A stretch of 64,000 nucleotides of DNA from Isoetes taiwanensis (Eukaryota > Streptophyta > Lycopodiopsida > Isoetales > Isoetaceae): the NCBI GenBank assembly GCA_021234155.1, contig JAJEKV010000327.1, forward strand, positions 62,001-126,000, written 5' to 3'. The translations under genes were made by a program, and so were the position numbers. This document shows positions 1 through 10,352 of the stretch, piece by piece (position 1 is the stretch's first letter; every line of letters starts with the position of its first letter). The notes under the pieces are model-generated. The model saw nothing but the letters and a program-made list of their open reading frames with translations, ran no database searches and had not been told where the DNA came from.

Positions 1-40
1 AAAGAATCGTTGAAAGAGCTAAGGGCTTCTTAAAAACTCA

Positions 41-116
41 CAGTTTGTGTGCTTATTTGTGCTAATAATTTGTGTGCACAGTTTGTGTGCTTATTTGTGC
101 TAATAATTTGTGTGCA
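41..116. repeat. 38-bp tandem duplication
   Basis: A 38-bp unit starting CAGTTTGTGTGC occurs twice head to tail (41-78 and 79-116). It lies just upstream of the first spliced ORF. No function can be read from it. Confidence 0.85.
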
Positions 117-139
117 CAGTTTTTGGACAGTAATTACTC

Positions 140-672
140 ATGGGAACTATTAGAGCAACCTATGAAAGGATATATGACGCTGAGACTTGGCTGAAAATGT
201 ACCCTAAGAATCCACTCTGTGGGAAGGCATTTTTGAAGATGCACTTTGAGGCAACAAGGCAATATGATATTTTCTCGACGGTAAGATTGATATTTCAGTT
301 TGTTAGTAATCAAAACATGTTACTAAAGCTACCAAGTTGCTATTAATTAGAATGAAGAAATCGCTAGAAGAGGCGTTGAAGATTATCATCCTACATTTTC
401 TTCGAAGTCAAAAGAAAAAGAAGCTATTTGTATGTTTCTAATGAAGATCTCAAACTGTCAATGAGATGTACACTCAAATTCCAAAATTTATGGCAGAACA
501 AAACAGGTTAAGACAAAGGACTTTTAAAGGTATTCGAAACCTCAGTCAATTAGAGAAGCTAGATCTAGTAATAAAGCACTTACTAGAGCAAAATTTTGAG
601 TTGGCTGCAAAAAAAAATGCTCACCAAATGGGGTTTTGTGTATCTGATTTGTTTTTCGATGTCAGCTCATAG
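140..672 (+). pseudogene. Unrecognised spliced gene fragment
   Basis: I do not recognise this gene. Seen: an ATG exon at 140-280 (47 codons) ends at a GT donor (281), and a second exon from 351 follows an AG acceptor. Joined in phase they give 84 residues, rich in charged residues, before a TGA at 462-464. A further ORF starts at once (466-672), contains the motif RQRTFKGIRNLSQLEKLDL and looks like a charged helix or coiled coil. The abrupt frame change near 462 suggests that one gene lost its frame there. No membrane segment or catalytic motif is visible. It could be the 3' part of a gene that starts left of the window, or a captured fragment. Confidence 0.35.
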
Positions 673-1136
673 TTGGCAGGCTATAAGGAATGACTAATGT
701 ACTGATCTTTGATCTCTTAATAGACTGATTTACTGACTTGTTCTTTATATATTCATGGTCTTGGTATTAAGAAATTGCATATAATTTTTAGTTTCTCTTT
801 TTTAGCGCAACAGCCTAACCTCGGGTGACACATTATCTCGAAGCCTAGCTATCCACGTGTCAAGAAAATTGACTTGGAACTGTCTTATAACGTTAGATTT
901 TGATCTAGGAAAAAGGACGGTCTCCAAAATTTATTCGATGGTGTCTTATGAGATTCTCCCTGATCCGACTTGCGTGAGTTGAAGAAAAGCTTCGGAATTG
1001 AATAGGACCGTCTTATTTTGCAGTTCTGTTTATGCCCTTATTTCATCCTATCCTCAGATATCCTAGTTTCCCTAGCCTTTTCTATTCCGTCATTCTTTGA
1101 GTTTTCTATTTCAAACGGGCTCGCTATTACATTTCC

Positions 1137-1144
1137 TATAAATA
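1137..1144 (+). promoter_or_regulatory. TATA box upstream of VAP27 copy
   Basis: TATAAATA lies 128 bp upstream of the ATG at 1272. A CCACGTGTC G-box/ABRE-like site lies further up, near 851-859. Both fit a plant promoter that came along with the VAP27 copy, which argues for a DNA-level duplicate and against a retrocopy. Activity is inferred only. Confidence 0.4.
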
Positions 1145-1271
1145 TGGCCAGCGATTTGCATTTGCTCTACAGTTTTCCATCACTGCCTTGTACCCCTGTC
1201 TAAATGCATTTTATTTAGAAGGGCCCGATCTTGTTCTGTCTTTCCTTGGCGATTTTGAACAATCTGTAGCC

Positions 1272-2480
1272 ATGCTTGCGGAGCTCGTAAGCGTCGAACC
1301 CAATGAGCTGAGATTCCCATGTAAGTGCCATGTTTTTTCTTTTGTGCTTTTCTTCTTGTCTGGCGTAATGCAAATATTATGCCTTTCCTGTGTTTATTTT
1401 TATTTTTCGCATTCCAAACATTCTAAGCAGTATATTCTACTTCCAGTCGAATTGAAAAAGCAAATCAATTGTTCTGTTCGACTAGTTAACAACACCGACA
1501 ACTATGTGGCATTTAAGGTACTATTAAATGCTAAGATGAAGTTTTTACTGATCGCTGCACTGCTTTTTTGTTAAGCAGTTGATAAAATGTACGTTCTATT
1601 TAGATACTATGTCCTTTATCAGAAAAAGACACTCCTCTTGCTATTATAGATATCCTCATCTTGACAAAATCTGGTTTATGGACAAATGTGCTAGTCGTCC
1701 AGAATATTGATATGAAGCATTTCTTGCAGATAAGAAAGCCATGATATATTTTCTTACTTATATTCTCTTTATTGCCAAAAGATATATTCCATGCATGTCC
1801 ATAATCCAGAACATACTAATGTGATTTTTCATATTTTGCTTAGCTGACAAGAGACGTGGCTTTTTGTTAAACCATGATGGACTTCTTTGTCCTTAAAGAC
1901 TAGTTTAAGGATTTTATGAAGACTAGTTTGTGCACCAAAGATGATTAGATTCACATGGTTTTTTTTTGAGGCTTTGATATGGAGGTCTAGCATTTTAAGT
2001 TCTTCTGATCCATGAAATTAATCGTTTTGGAGTTCCAATTTGGATGTGTATATGCTAGTGATACTGAGTATATGTGGAAACAGGTCAAGACTACATCACC
2101 AATCAAACACTGGACTTGTATTAATAAGAAGCAGTTGTGAGGTCATATGTATACACTAGGACCACTTACTAATGAAGTCTTCGGAAGTTGCCATTTTTAC
2201 ACGATTAATGTTTTCCTTAATAAGGAGCCTTACAACACAAGCACAACGAGAAGCCCCAAAGCCAGATTTACAAAGCAAAGACAAGTTTCTTACGCAAAGT
2301 GTTATAGCTACGCATGGTACATCCGCCAAAGACATTACACAAGACATGGTATCTGAATGTTTATTTGCATTCAGTCATCTACAAAATTTTTGTTACAAAG
2401 GATTGCAAGAGTGCATAACTTTCACATCTTCTCAGCAGTTCAATAGAGACAATGGTCAAGAGGTATATGAGTCAAGGTAT
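1272..2480 (+). pseudogene. VAP27 (vesicle-associated membrane protein-associated) pseudogene
   Basis: VAP27 proteins sit on the ER membrane and bind FFAT-motif partners through an N-terminal MSP domain. Seen: exon 1 at 1272-1320 (LVSVEPNELRFP) and exon 2 at 1447-1517 (ELKKQINCSVRL then NTDNYVAFK) splice in phase over a 126-nt intron, giving the family's FPFELKKQ. Exon 3 (about 2084-2148) starts VKTTSP but has lost roughly seven codons, then resumes out of frame with NTGLVL and RSSCEV. Exon 4 (about 2228-2348) gives TQAQREAP through SKDKFLTQSVI to KDITQDM. Exon 5, from 2439, gives FNRDNGQEV and then diverges. The coiled coil and C-terminal membrane anchor were not found downstream. The exon order and splice sites are those of a real gene; the exon 3 deletion and missing 3' half make it a pseudogene. 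Family assignment is strong. Confidence 0.85.
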
Positions 2481-2509
2481 ATGAGTTCGAAGCATCGAGG
2501 ATGACTCCT

Positions 2510-4325
2510 CGCCTCAAACACACCGGGCATCAAGTATTGATCATGTTTTTGGGAGCTTTGAGGTGAACAATTGTAAAAGGCATTGCATTTAGAGGTCGTG
2601 TGGACATTCTTCTATTCTGGACCTCGAAAGATGTGAATAAATTACAAGATAAGCTTATTGAGGTTTGATATTTCTTTGCAACTTGTTTTTGAGAATTAAG
2701 TTAGTATGTAATATCGAATCTTAATGGATGTCATCGAGGCAAGAAAAGCATTAGCAAGATCGGGTGAAGAATGTGATACATCTTCCGGGAAACAATCAAC
2801 GACTTCGACGGGGCGTTGTAATGTTAATACGTATCTGGCCCCATTTGTGATTATGTTTTCCCTTATGACCTTTGTAGAAATCACATATCACAACTTAATT
2901 GTTTGCGAGAAATCTTTGCGGATCAAGTCCAATGTACAGTCTAGATCTCATCGTGGGTCGTGTGAAACCAAGATGCGTTTTCTCTCTTCGAAGTTATTTT
3001 ATCATTGATTTCCTCAAAGATATTATTTGGTTATCTCATTCGCAGGCTGGAAGTCCAAGCTCAAGCACCCCTTCGGGTTTCCCATAAATAATGCACAAGA
3101 ACGGTGAAGCACAACCCGTTTGGATTTTCTCCTTATTTTTCGTGGTCTATTCTTCCAGCCATCTTGGGACCATGGGTCCGCACCATGATGGGATGTGTCC
3201 CCTATTTGTTACATGAATTCTTTACAATCTCATTAATAGAAACAGGGGTGGCTTTATGAGAAATAATGCATGCTCAAGTAAAAGCGGCGTGGCCTTACTA
3301 AGCGTGGCCTTCTTTGGAAGCTACCTTTATATGGCTTGTTTAAATCCCTAAGTAATGTTGGAATTTGGAGGATTTTTACGCTTGAATGTTCGTTAGGTTC
3401 CTTCTACAAAAGTGATTGGTATGTAAATCAGCCGTAACATCTCATGTCTTGAACACTCTGCCCTTACTCTAAATTCATGCCTTCTATTTGTACAATCCTT
3501 GAAAATCAATATGAATCTACCTCTTTCCATTTGCAATAATGAAGTAAAGAGATTAGTTTTTGTTTTCGATCCAGTATGTATTTATTTTTTTGCTATTTCC
3601 TTTAGCTGCTTTCCAATCAATTATATGAACTTTGTTGTTTAAGGACTAGGAATGAATATGCAGGCCTGTACAAAACATAGCCGTGACAAAGATGAGCTTT
3701 TAAGGTGAGCAGATTATGATTGCTCAAGAAACCCATCATATTGGTTCTGTAGTGCTCAAAATGTCTTAAAACTAAGGAAGAAGTGAGCCACAAATGATCT
3801 ATCTTTGAAAGGTAAGGTAAGCCATGCAATGAGACACCAGCGCCATATTTCTTCGACTTATGCTCAAGCAAGAGGGCAATTCGCCCCTCTTCCGATGCAA
3901 AACATTTCTGTTCAACAAGCTTTTGAGGCTCAGAGAAAACATTGGGGCTATTCGGATGGATGATTTTCTAACTATAAAGGATGGATGATTTTCTAACTAT
4001 AAATGATTTTCACGATCTTGCTTGCGGGCAATCAAATCCTCCACTCTTTACTTGATTTCCTCCAACAAAGGTCACTGTAATGCCTACTTTGAATATTTCG
4101 TTATTAAAATTTTGTTTAATAAATGTTTTCCTCGACAACCTAACCTAATCAAATGCAAAACTAAATCCAAGCCTGAAACCGCCCAAGCCTCCTGTTGCGC
4201 CTTTTTGCTAGTTTTTTTTTTTTTGTATGGAACATAATTTGTTTTATAGAATCCTCATCCAATTCCGTCCTATCTGCATTCAAATCTACATCTTCATATG
4301 CTTTATTATCTGATCTAAGTAAACT
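2510..4325. other. Intergenic stretch, no recognised gene
   Basis: AT-rich sequence with only short ORFs of biased composition. I see no conserved motif, structural RNA or repeat with partners elsewhere in the window. Part of it could be the decayed 3' end of the VAP27 copy, but nothing supports that directly. Confidence 0.5.
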
Positions 4326-4329
4326 ACAA

Positions 4330-4870
4330 AATAAAAAAGGGGGATTGTTGAGAAAAGGGTATTAACTAGATATTAAATACAAGATCACAAAAGGGGGATG
4401 GTTGAGAAGAGGGGTATGAACGGAATAATGGGATATTAAATACAAAATCACGAAGGGGGGATTTTTGAGAAAATGGTATTAATAGTATGGGATATTAAAT
4501 TACAAGGTCACAAAAGGAGGATGGTTGAGAAGAGGGGTATGAACGGAATAAGGGGATATTAAACATAAAAGGAGTATGAACGGAAAGGAGTATAAACATA
4601 AAAGGGGTATGAACGGAATAAGGGGATATTAAACATAAGGGAATAAACATAAAAGGAGGATGGTTGAGAAGAGGGGTATGAACGGAATAAGGGTATATTA
4701 AACTACAAAATCACAAAGGGGAATTGTTCCTAGAAAGGGGTATGAACATTATTTGTGAGAAAAGGGGTATGACCATTGCATATGGCAATGGGGGATATAA
4801 AAAAAATTCAAATAAGGGGATATTAATCTACAAAATCACAACGGGGGATTGTGGCCAAATACCCCGTTTC
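4330..4870. repeat. G-rich minisatellite
   Basis: Irregular tandem units of roughly 50-80 bp share blocks such as GGATGGTTGAGAAGAGGGGT, ATGAACGGAATAAGGGGATA and TTAAAC/TACAAAATCACAA. The units vary by deletion and partial duplication (for example at 4560-4640). The plus strand carries many runs of four to six G. No coding potential. Confidence 0.85.
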
Positions 4871-5123
4871 TGAAAATCATGTCCATTCCACGAAAAGGGG
4901 GATTTTAAGGGGTTTTCTATGGGGAATTTTAAGGAGGATATGGGCATCGTTTTTTATGTGAATCGACACATGGAGCTCCCACAATTTCGCATCTCCTCGT
5001 ATGGAAGTGCTGCTTTGACCATTCCGGCCAAGCCAAGCTGCGAATTCACATTGCCAGGCGCCGTTAACCTGCTTTTGCATAACAGATCCTCCAGGTTCAG
5101 TCGCCTTCGACCCAAGCAAAGGC

Positions 5124-5312
5124 ATGGATGCGATTCGAGGTGAAGGCCAAGAGTACCTCCTTCTGCACGACATAAAGAGCCTCCCAGAGTGCAGAGACAG
5201 ATTGGACGAGCTCCTACACCTTCTACACCAACAGCCCGACCTCGATGACTTCATCGACCGGGAAACGCAAGACTTCCCTATCAGCATTAGGGAAGTCCAC
5301 TCCTATACCTGA
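5124..5312 (+). other. Short ORF in a GC-rich island, unrecognised
   Basis: A 62-codon ATG ORF sits in a GC-rich patch (about 5000-5310) within AT-rich surroundings. It encodes a leucine- and acid-rich helix (DRLDELLHLLHQQPDLDD). I do not recognise it. It may be an exon fragment of a captured gene. There is no clear splice context. Confidence 0.2.
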
Positions 5313-5798
5313 CAGTCATCATCCGACATCGAAAGCTACAGCAATATTTGACAGATGATGACACAATAGGAGCTGCCCTCGGTGGGAGAATTCATCGCCA
5401 TTCAAGAAAAACGGCTGGGCATTCGAGGCAAGACGATTATGTAGCATAATAACAGGGGATTTTTTTTGTATTTTTGTACGGTTTTTCCAATGGTTTTTAT
5501 ATGATTTGATGGGCGTATTGCACAAGGCCTACTAATTAGTACATCTAGAGTGCGCATTTTATTTGCATACGCTTGAATTAATTCTAATGCCTCTTTTCAA
5601 TAGTGTAGACCCATATATCATATATTTTTCCGTTAAGTTCTAATTTTCTTATTACATTTTATTTTGCTCGACATGCAAAGCTCGAGCAACTCATTTTAGG
5701 GTTCCTGTTTCCTCGAAAATTAGGTCTCTGGGTTATGATTTCTGCTGTAAGGGATCTCGAAAGAAGGAGGCTACCAGAATGCAGATGAAATCAAAGAT

Positions 5799-6530
5799 TT
5801 GAAAAAAGATGGAGGCAGGAGTGAAATCGAGCAATATGGCTTCGGATTTTGGGCTATATCTGTGGCAGGTGTGGTGGAACATGTAGCAATGTATCCTGTA
5901 GACACCTTGAAAACAAGGTTACAGATGATCTCATCACCATGTGGCTCTGCATCTGCTCCACTTCATAATGTTTCAAAGGCTTTTGCTTCTGTGATGAAAC
6001 ATGAAGGGCCAGTTGGTCTGTACAGGGGAGTTGGAGCTATGGTTCTAGGAGCAGGGCCTTCACATGCTGTCTATTTTGCTGTTTATGAGGTATGTAAAAG
6101 AAGGTTTGAATCTGACAGAGAAGGGCACCAGCCTCTTGCTCACATGGCTGCTGGTGCCTGTGCAACTGTGGCGAGTGATGCTGTTTTTAACCCCATGGAT
6201 GTGGTTAAGCAGAGATTGCAGCTTAAGAGTAGCCCTTATTCAGGTGTTTTGGACTGTGTCAAAAGAACCCTCAAAGAAGAGGGTTTTAAGGCATTTTATG
6301 CTTCTTATAAAACCACTCTTTTGATGAATGTTCCCTTCACAGAGTCCATTTTGCGGCATATGAGGCTGCAAAAAGGTCCTTATTGATGTTACTCAAGAGC
6401 ACTCTGTTGAAGATCTTTTTCTCACTCACTTGGTCATTTGGAGGCACTCTTTGGAGCTCTTGCAAGTCTTTGTCACAACTCCTCTTGATGTTGTTAAGAC
6501 TAGATTGCAATGCAGCACGTAGATTATTCC
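5799..6530 (+). pseudogene. Mitoferrin-type mitochondrial carrier pseudogene
   Basis: Mitoferrins import iron across the inner mitochondrial membrane and have three repeats of two helices with PX[DE]XX[KR] signatures. Seen: repeat 1 with YPVDTLKTRLQM (slightly short before the signature), repeat 2 with NPMDVVKQRLQL preceded by HMAAGACATVASDAVF, and the inter-repeat GLYRGVGAMVLGAGPSHAVYF, which is characteristic of mitoferrin. Repeat 3 is recognisable only across frames: VHFAAYEAAKRS, then EHSVEDLFLTHLV, then TTPLDVVKTRLQC. This implies single-base losses near 6343 and 6378 and another shift near 6435. Sequence after the third signature is missing, and the open frame lacks a good ATG. No intron interrupts the copy. 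It cannot make a working carrier. Confidence 0.88.
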
Positions 6531-6741
6531 ATATCTCATTAGATGCTTTAAATTTCGGCTATAGAAAATTACTCTGAGATCTCTTTCTCTTGTTAATAGT
6601 CAAAGGTCCATTACAACATTTCTCTTTGTATTAAATGACCAGTTTTTTTTTTCGAGAATGGAATCAAAATTATTGAATTCATCTTCTTGAAGTGCCTTTG
6701 ATGCGGCCTCTGTTTTTGTTAATCCTTTTGTTTTTTAGTTA

Positions 6742-7190
6742 GTGACGAAGTTGAAGAAGATGGGTCCGACAAACATCAAAAGAGTCGATAAAAGCCCTAG
6801 AACGGGAAAAGGTCTCTTGCAATCTCGTCTTATAAAACATGGTTGGTTAAAGCGGGAAAACGCCTGTCGTCAAATAACGGAAGCTTCTTCTCCCAAGCAT
6901 GCAAATCGAGGTAACACAACTTGACTTTGAACTTTTGGGTCCCCCTTTCTTTGATCTTAGCCGCACGGCTCGATACCATTTACGAGCTCTTACACGTGAA
7001 AGCAAGCTTGGCCAACAAAATCATGCCGCTAATGCCATCGACTTCCCATACTTCAACCCTCGAATTGCAAGTTCAGTCTTGCATGAACATCAAAGTATAT
7101 TCGTGGATCCATCATTTTTTGCCCTATTTAACTTCTACAAGGCTTGCTCGAAACAGGGGTTTTTGCTCAGCAGAAAAATGATGAGACTTC
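6742..7190 (+). other. Short overlapping ORFs, no recognised gene
   Basis: Three overlapping frames are open for 60-140 codons between the mitoferrin and PPR remnants, with no recognised motif. Because the next block is a decayed PPR gene in the same orientation, part of this could be its 5' end, but I found no PPR repeat here. Confidence 0.25.
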
Positions 7191-7329
7191 AGACATTGCA
7201 GTGCAGTGATGAGATTTGCTGCAGAGATTGGCCCGTGTGTTGTCTATTTTCATACAGAGATCATTGTGCTCCATTGCGCTTTCCAATGGTGACAACTTCA
7301 ATGTTGTATGCTTTTCAAAATTGACATTT

Positions 7330-7690
7330 CTCTTAGAGTTCCCTGGGTTGTTTTGTTTTGCACTGATCAGTATGTATGCCAGATCTGTAAGTGTAGAGGA
7401 TGCTATTATACTTTTTAAGAACATTCACCGACATGACTTGGTTTCTGGACAACAATGATTGCGATGTGATGAAGGCTTAGGATGCTTTCTGTGTTAGGCT
7501 GATTTTTGCATGCTTTAGGATGAAGGTTGTTAAAATCTCATAACCATGTGGGAAGATCATGGAATAATTCCAGTACTGGAGCACTGCAACTGCATAATTG
7601 ATCTTCTCATACAGGCTATATGGTTGGATAAAGCAAATGCTTTTTTTTCAAATCTCAATCTCAATTGCATCCAGACAATGCTTCTCCATA
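7330..7690 (+). pseudogene. PPR (pentatricopeptide repeat) gene remnant
   Basis: PPR proteins bind organelle RNA in editing, splicing and stability. Seen: ALISMYARSVSVEDAIILF followed by HRHDLVS, which matches the plant PLS-class pattern (ALI-MYA-G-VEDA--F---RDLVSW). After stops and a frame change comes GIIPVLEHCNCIIDLL followed by a degraded RAGRLDEA-like segment. Two or three repeats survive and the reading frame is broken between 7455 and 7546. No E or DYW domain follows. The assignment is firm for the two motifs; the extent is uncertain. Confidence 0.75.
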
Positions 7691-8099
7691 TGTATTGCCA
7701 CCAAATTGTTATGCATCTGGTACGGAATTATACGATGCAATGCTTCTCCATACCTATTGCTAGCAAATCTTTATGCATCTCATACGGAGTTATGTGATGC
7801 AACAGACTTTCCTAACGTGGTACAAGGCCACCTATCAACTTAGTATGCAATGTAAAATCTGGTGAAACTATTGCATTGCTTGCCTTTTTTGTGCTTCATA
7901 TTCCAATGGTTGCTAATGTTTACAAAGCATACTTGTTATGGTAGTGTAGTATTATGGTAGTGTAGTATGTAATAAGATTTAACATTCTTCAAAAGCATTT
8001 TGAAGAAATCTATTTTGGAAGTATATATTCATGTGATACTTTATGTTCAATCTTACACGCTTGCAAAGATATACATGGGCAGACATAATGGAGGAGTTT

Positions 8100-8450
8100 G
8101 CTTTGTTAGGGCCCGAAGGGCCCAAAATTTTTTTCCATATAACAAACAACACATAACTACCATCAATATTAAACCATTGCATTTAACCATTTAAATTAAA
8201 ATCCCCCTGAAACCCCCTTTGGTTTGGGTGCATATTCACACGAGGGGTGACGTAGGGCAGCGAGAGCCCCTAAAATTATATTTCGCATGTACGAAATCAA
8301 CACCATGTAGTATATTACCTCAAATCTTATAGTATTTTGCAAATCTTGTTACACAGTATAGCAAATTTTGTACATGGATACCCCACAAACGAGGAACTTT
8401 ATATACGGTGTAGATTAAGGAATAAAGGGTGAATATGCCTATCCAACAGC
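8100..8450 (-). repeat. Dispersed repeat 'B', copy 1
   Basis: The reverse complement matches the sequences at 49,690-50,120 and 51,165-51,490. Shared landmarks in order are TGTTGGATAGGCATATTCACC, a block with CTATACTGTATAACAAGAT, CTCGCTGCC-TACGTCACCCC, GTGTGAATATGCACCCAAACC and a GGCCC-TTCGGG-GCCC hairpin-like end. GCATATTCAC near one side and GTGAATATGC about 200 bp away form a short inverted repeat. No ORF is conserved. It is probably a non-autonomous element or an LTR piece. Confidence 0.75.
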
Positions 8451-8454
8451 TCTC

Positions 8455-8880
8455 GATGCCCTCTCGGGAACGCACACCAAGATCTACTCGAGCGGTCTCC
8501 CATGGGTCCGTTACAATCTCTCCCACTAGACTATGCTCGTCCTCGAGCATCACAAACCAAGTCATGACCTACCGTCCAACGGTATTTCGGGTCATACTTG
8601 CCCCCATGGAGACTTCGAACTTCGAGCCCCGCTCGATACCAAATGTAGCGTTCTAACCGACATGCCCCTTAACTGGGCAAAACAGTGGTCTAGGCGTTTA
8701 TGAGTAGTCGCTTCTACCCATTTATGCGGTGTCTCGGGGAACGCACACCAAGATCTACTCGGCGGTCTCCCATGGGTCGTTACAAAAAAGCAGAAACCAG
8801 TTTTCTCAAAAGCGGACTCACTTTTCGGTAGGATTGAACTGGGCCTCCCAGATAGCAAACAAACAGGAGTCACCCCCCGT
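8455..8880. mobile_element. LTR-retroelement debris with internal duplication
   Basis: A segment with AACGCACACCAAGATCTACT and CGGTCTCCCATGGGTC occurs at about 8468-8520 and again at 8738-8786. Between them (about 8630-8650), CGATACCAAATGTAGCG on the minus strand reads TTTGGTATCGAGCGG, resembling the primer-binding site next to a plant LTR. A lone block of repeat B (GTGTGAATATGCACCC) is at 8880-8895. This looks like a deleted LTR element; its boundaries are not resolved. Confidence 0.45.
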
Positions 8881-9485
8881 GTGAATATGCACCCAAGCGC
8901 ACTTCTATTCAACTCTTCATCAGCAGCGCTAGCCGGGATCGAAAGAGGCGGGATCAACTTGACCTCTTCCAGGTCCATGTTCACAGATTACAGGGACTTG
9001 ACGGCAGTACCGGTGGACGAATACTCCGAAAGGCACAGGGCAGGCATCAGAACCGGAGAAGAGGCAGGAGAGGGAGGACATGACAAGGCCCTCAGGTTCT
9101 ACCTTCTGCTCCTCAACGATGGAAGGATCGCAGTGATATATCGGCAGTTCAACCCAAGGGAGAAGACGAGGTGTTCATGCTCATTGCCCTCTCGGGATTT
9201 GGTAGACATGCTCGGATGCCTCCAAACATTGACCACAACATACTGGTGAAGAGGACAATAACCCTGAACATCTTTGACTTCGCAGTCCCATACAGATGTC
9301 AGGGCAGATTAGTCATCACTGCGGCCTATACGTCAGATCGAAGAGTGGAAGATTTGGTAACGTCATTACAAGGTGGTACGCCCCACCAATATTCTCAAGA
9401 ACTTGGGGCGTATGGTTGGTACAACCCAAGTGAAGAAGTTCTTAGAAGACAACCTGGCATATTGAAGATTCCAAGTATAGACTAA
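8881..9485 (+). pseudogene. Unrecognised GC-rich coding remnant (two overlapping frames)
   Basis: Two ORFs overlap, 8881-9249 and 9171-9485, in GC-rich sequence with coding-like codon use. The first ends its plausible part with FYLLLLNDGRIAVIYRQF, and the second continues from about 9171 in another frame. A single indel near 9150-9170 would explain the pair. I do not recognise the protein. It lies between LTR debris and a gag-like fragment, so a retroelement-associated gene is possible, but no reverse transcriptase, integrase or protease motif is visible. Confidence 0.35.
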
Positions 9486-9649
9486 AAATTTTCTCTCTAT
9501 TAATAATTGTAATAATATTATATCTTATGAATATAATTGTTGTCAGTATGAATGTTCTTTGATATATTTTGTCCCCACAGCTATATCATCAAACAACCAA
9601 TGCAACAACAAACAAAAGCTAATCAGAAGAGTGTAATCTAATGTGTATG

Positions 9650-10352
9650 CAGCTAGAGCACCCAGGAACGTAGAGCAAGATTGACACCCTCAAAAAGAGC
9701 AAACACCCCCAAGACAATTTCAACCAAGGAACCTATTCCAAGAGTTCGAGGCACCAATCCCAAAAGAGGAGATATCTCAGATGAGATCGGATATCTAGGA
9801 GATAAGAGCTTTACTGGCAAGGAGGGCAGCAATTGCACCAGACCAGAACGTCCAGCTACCTCAAACACCTGCTGGCAGAACAAACATGGCAAGGAAGAGA
9901 AACCAGAGAAGGAGATCCCCCAACACGGATTTCTCCAACAGCAGTTCTGACTCCAACTCAGAATTGGAGCAAGATAACGATCGGTAGGACCACCAAGAAG
10001 GTCCCAACCGTGATAAAGGCAGGAATGGGGTCGACTATCAGAAGAAAGTCGACTCCGCATGAGCAATGTACGAAAAGCCAGGAAGTTAGAACATTTCTCG
10101 GGAGATAACAGGTCAGGGATAGAAGCCGAGGCTTGGTTGAAGCTAAAAACAACCTTCTTTAAGCTGGCAACAACAAACAGAACAGACCTAAGAAGAAGAC
10201 CAATTTTGGTCAAGCTTGCCAAAAATGCCAGAACCATGGCTTCAAAGTGCTCAAAAGTCGTCTTTAAAATCCTAAAACTGGGATGCCAACCATATAACAA
10301 ATTTGGAATGGACAAAAAAGACCCTTATATAGCAAGTTCAAAAGCCTTATAA
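9650..10352 (+). mobile_element. Degraded retrotransposon gag fragment
   Basis: The plus strand shows ORFs at 9681-9950 and 10059-10352. The second contains RKLEHFSGDNRSG followed by AEAWL, the FSG(D)-x-n-AExWL signature at the start of plant Gypsy Gag domains. The first is basic and Pro/Lys rich, as in Gag spacers. The frames do not join and no zinc knuckle or pol follows. The long antisense ORF (9653-10315) is a shadow. Confidence 0.5.

Noticed and set aside
9653-10315. 220-codon minus-strand ORF
   Set aside because: It overlaps the plus-strand gag-like frames with FSGD and AEAWL; Leu/Ser-rich composition is typical of an antisense shadow of Lys/Arg-rich Gag.
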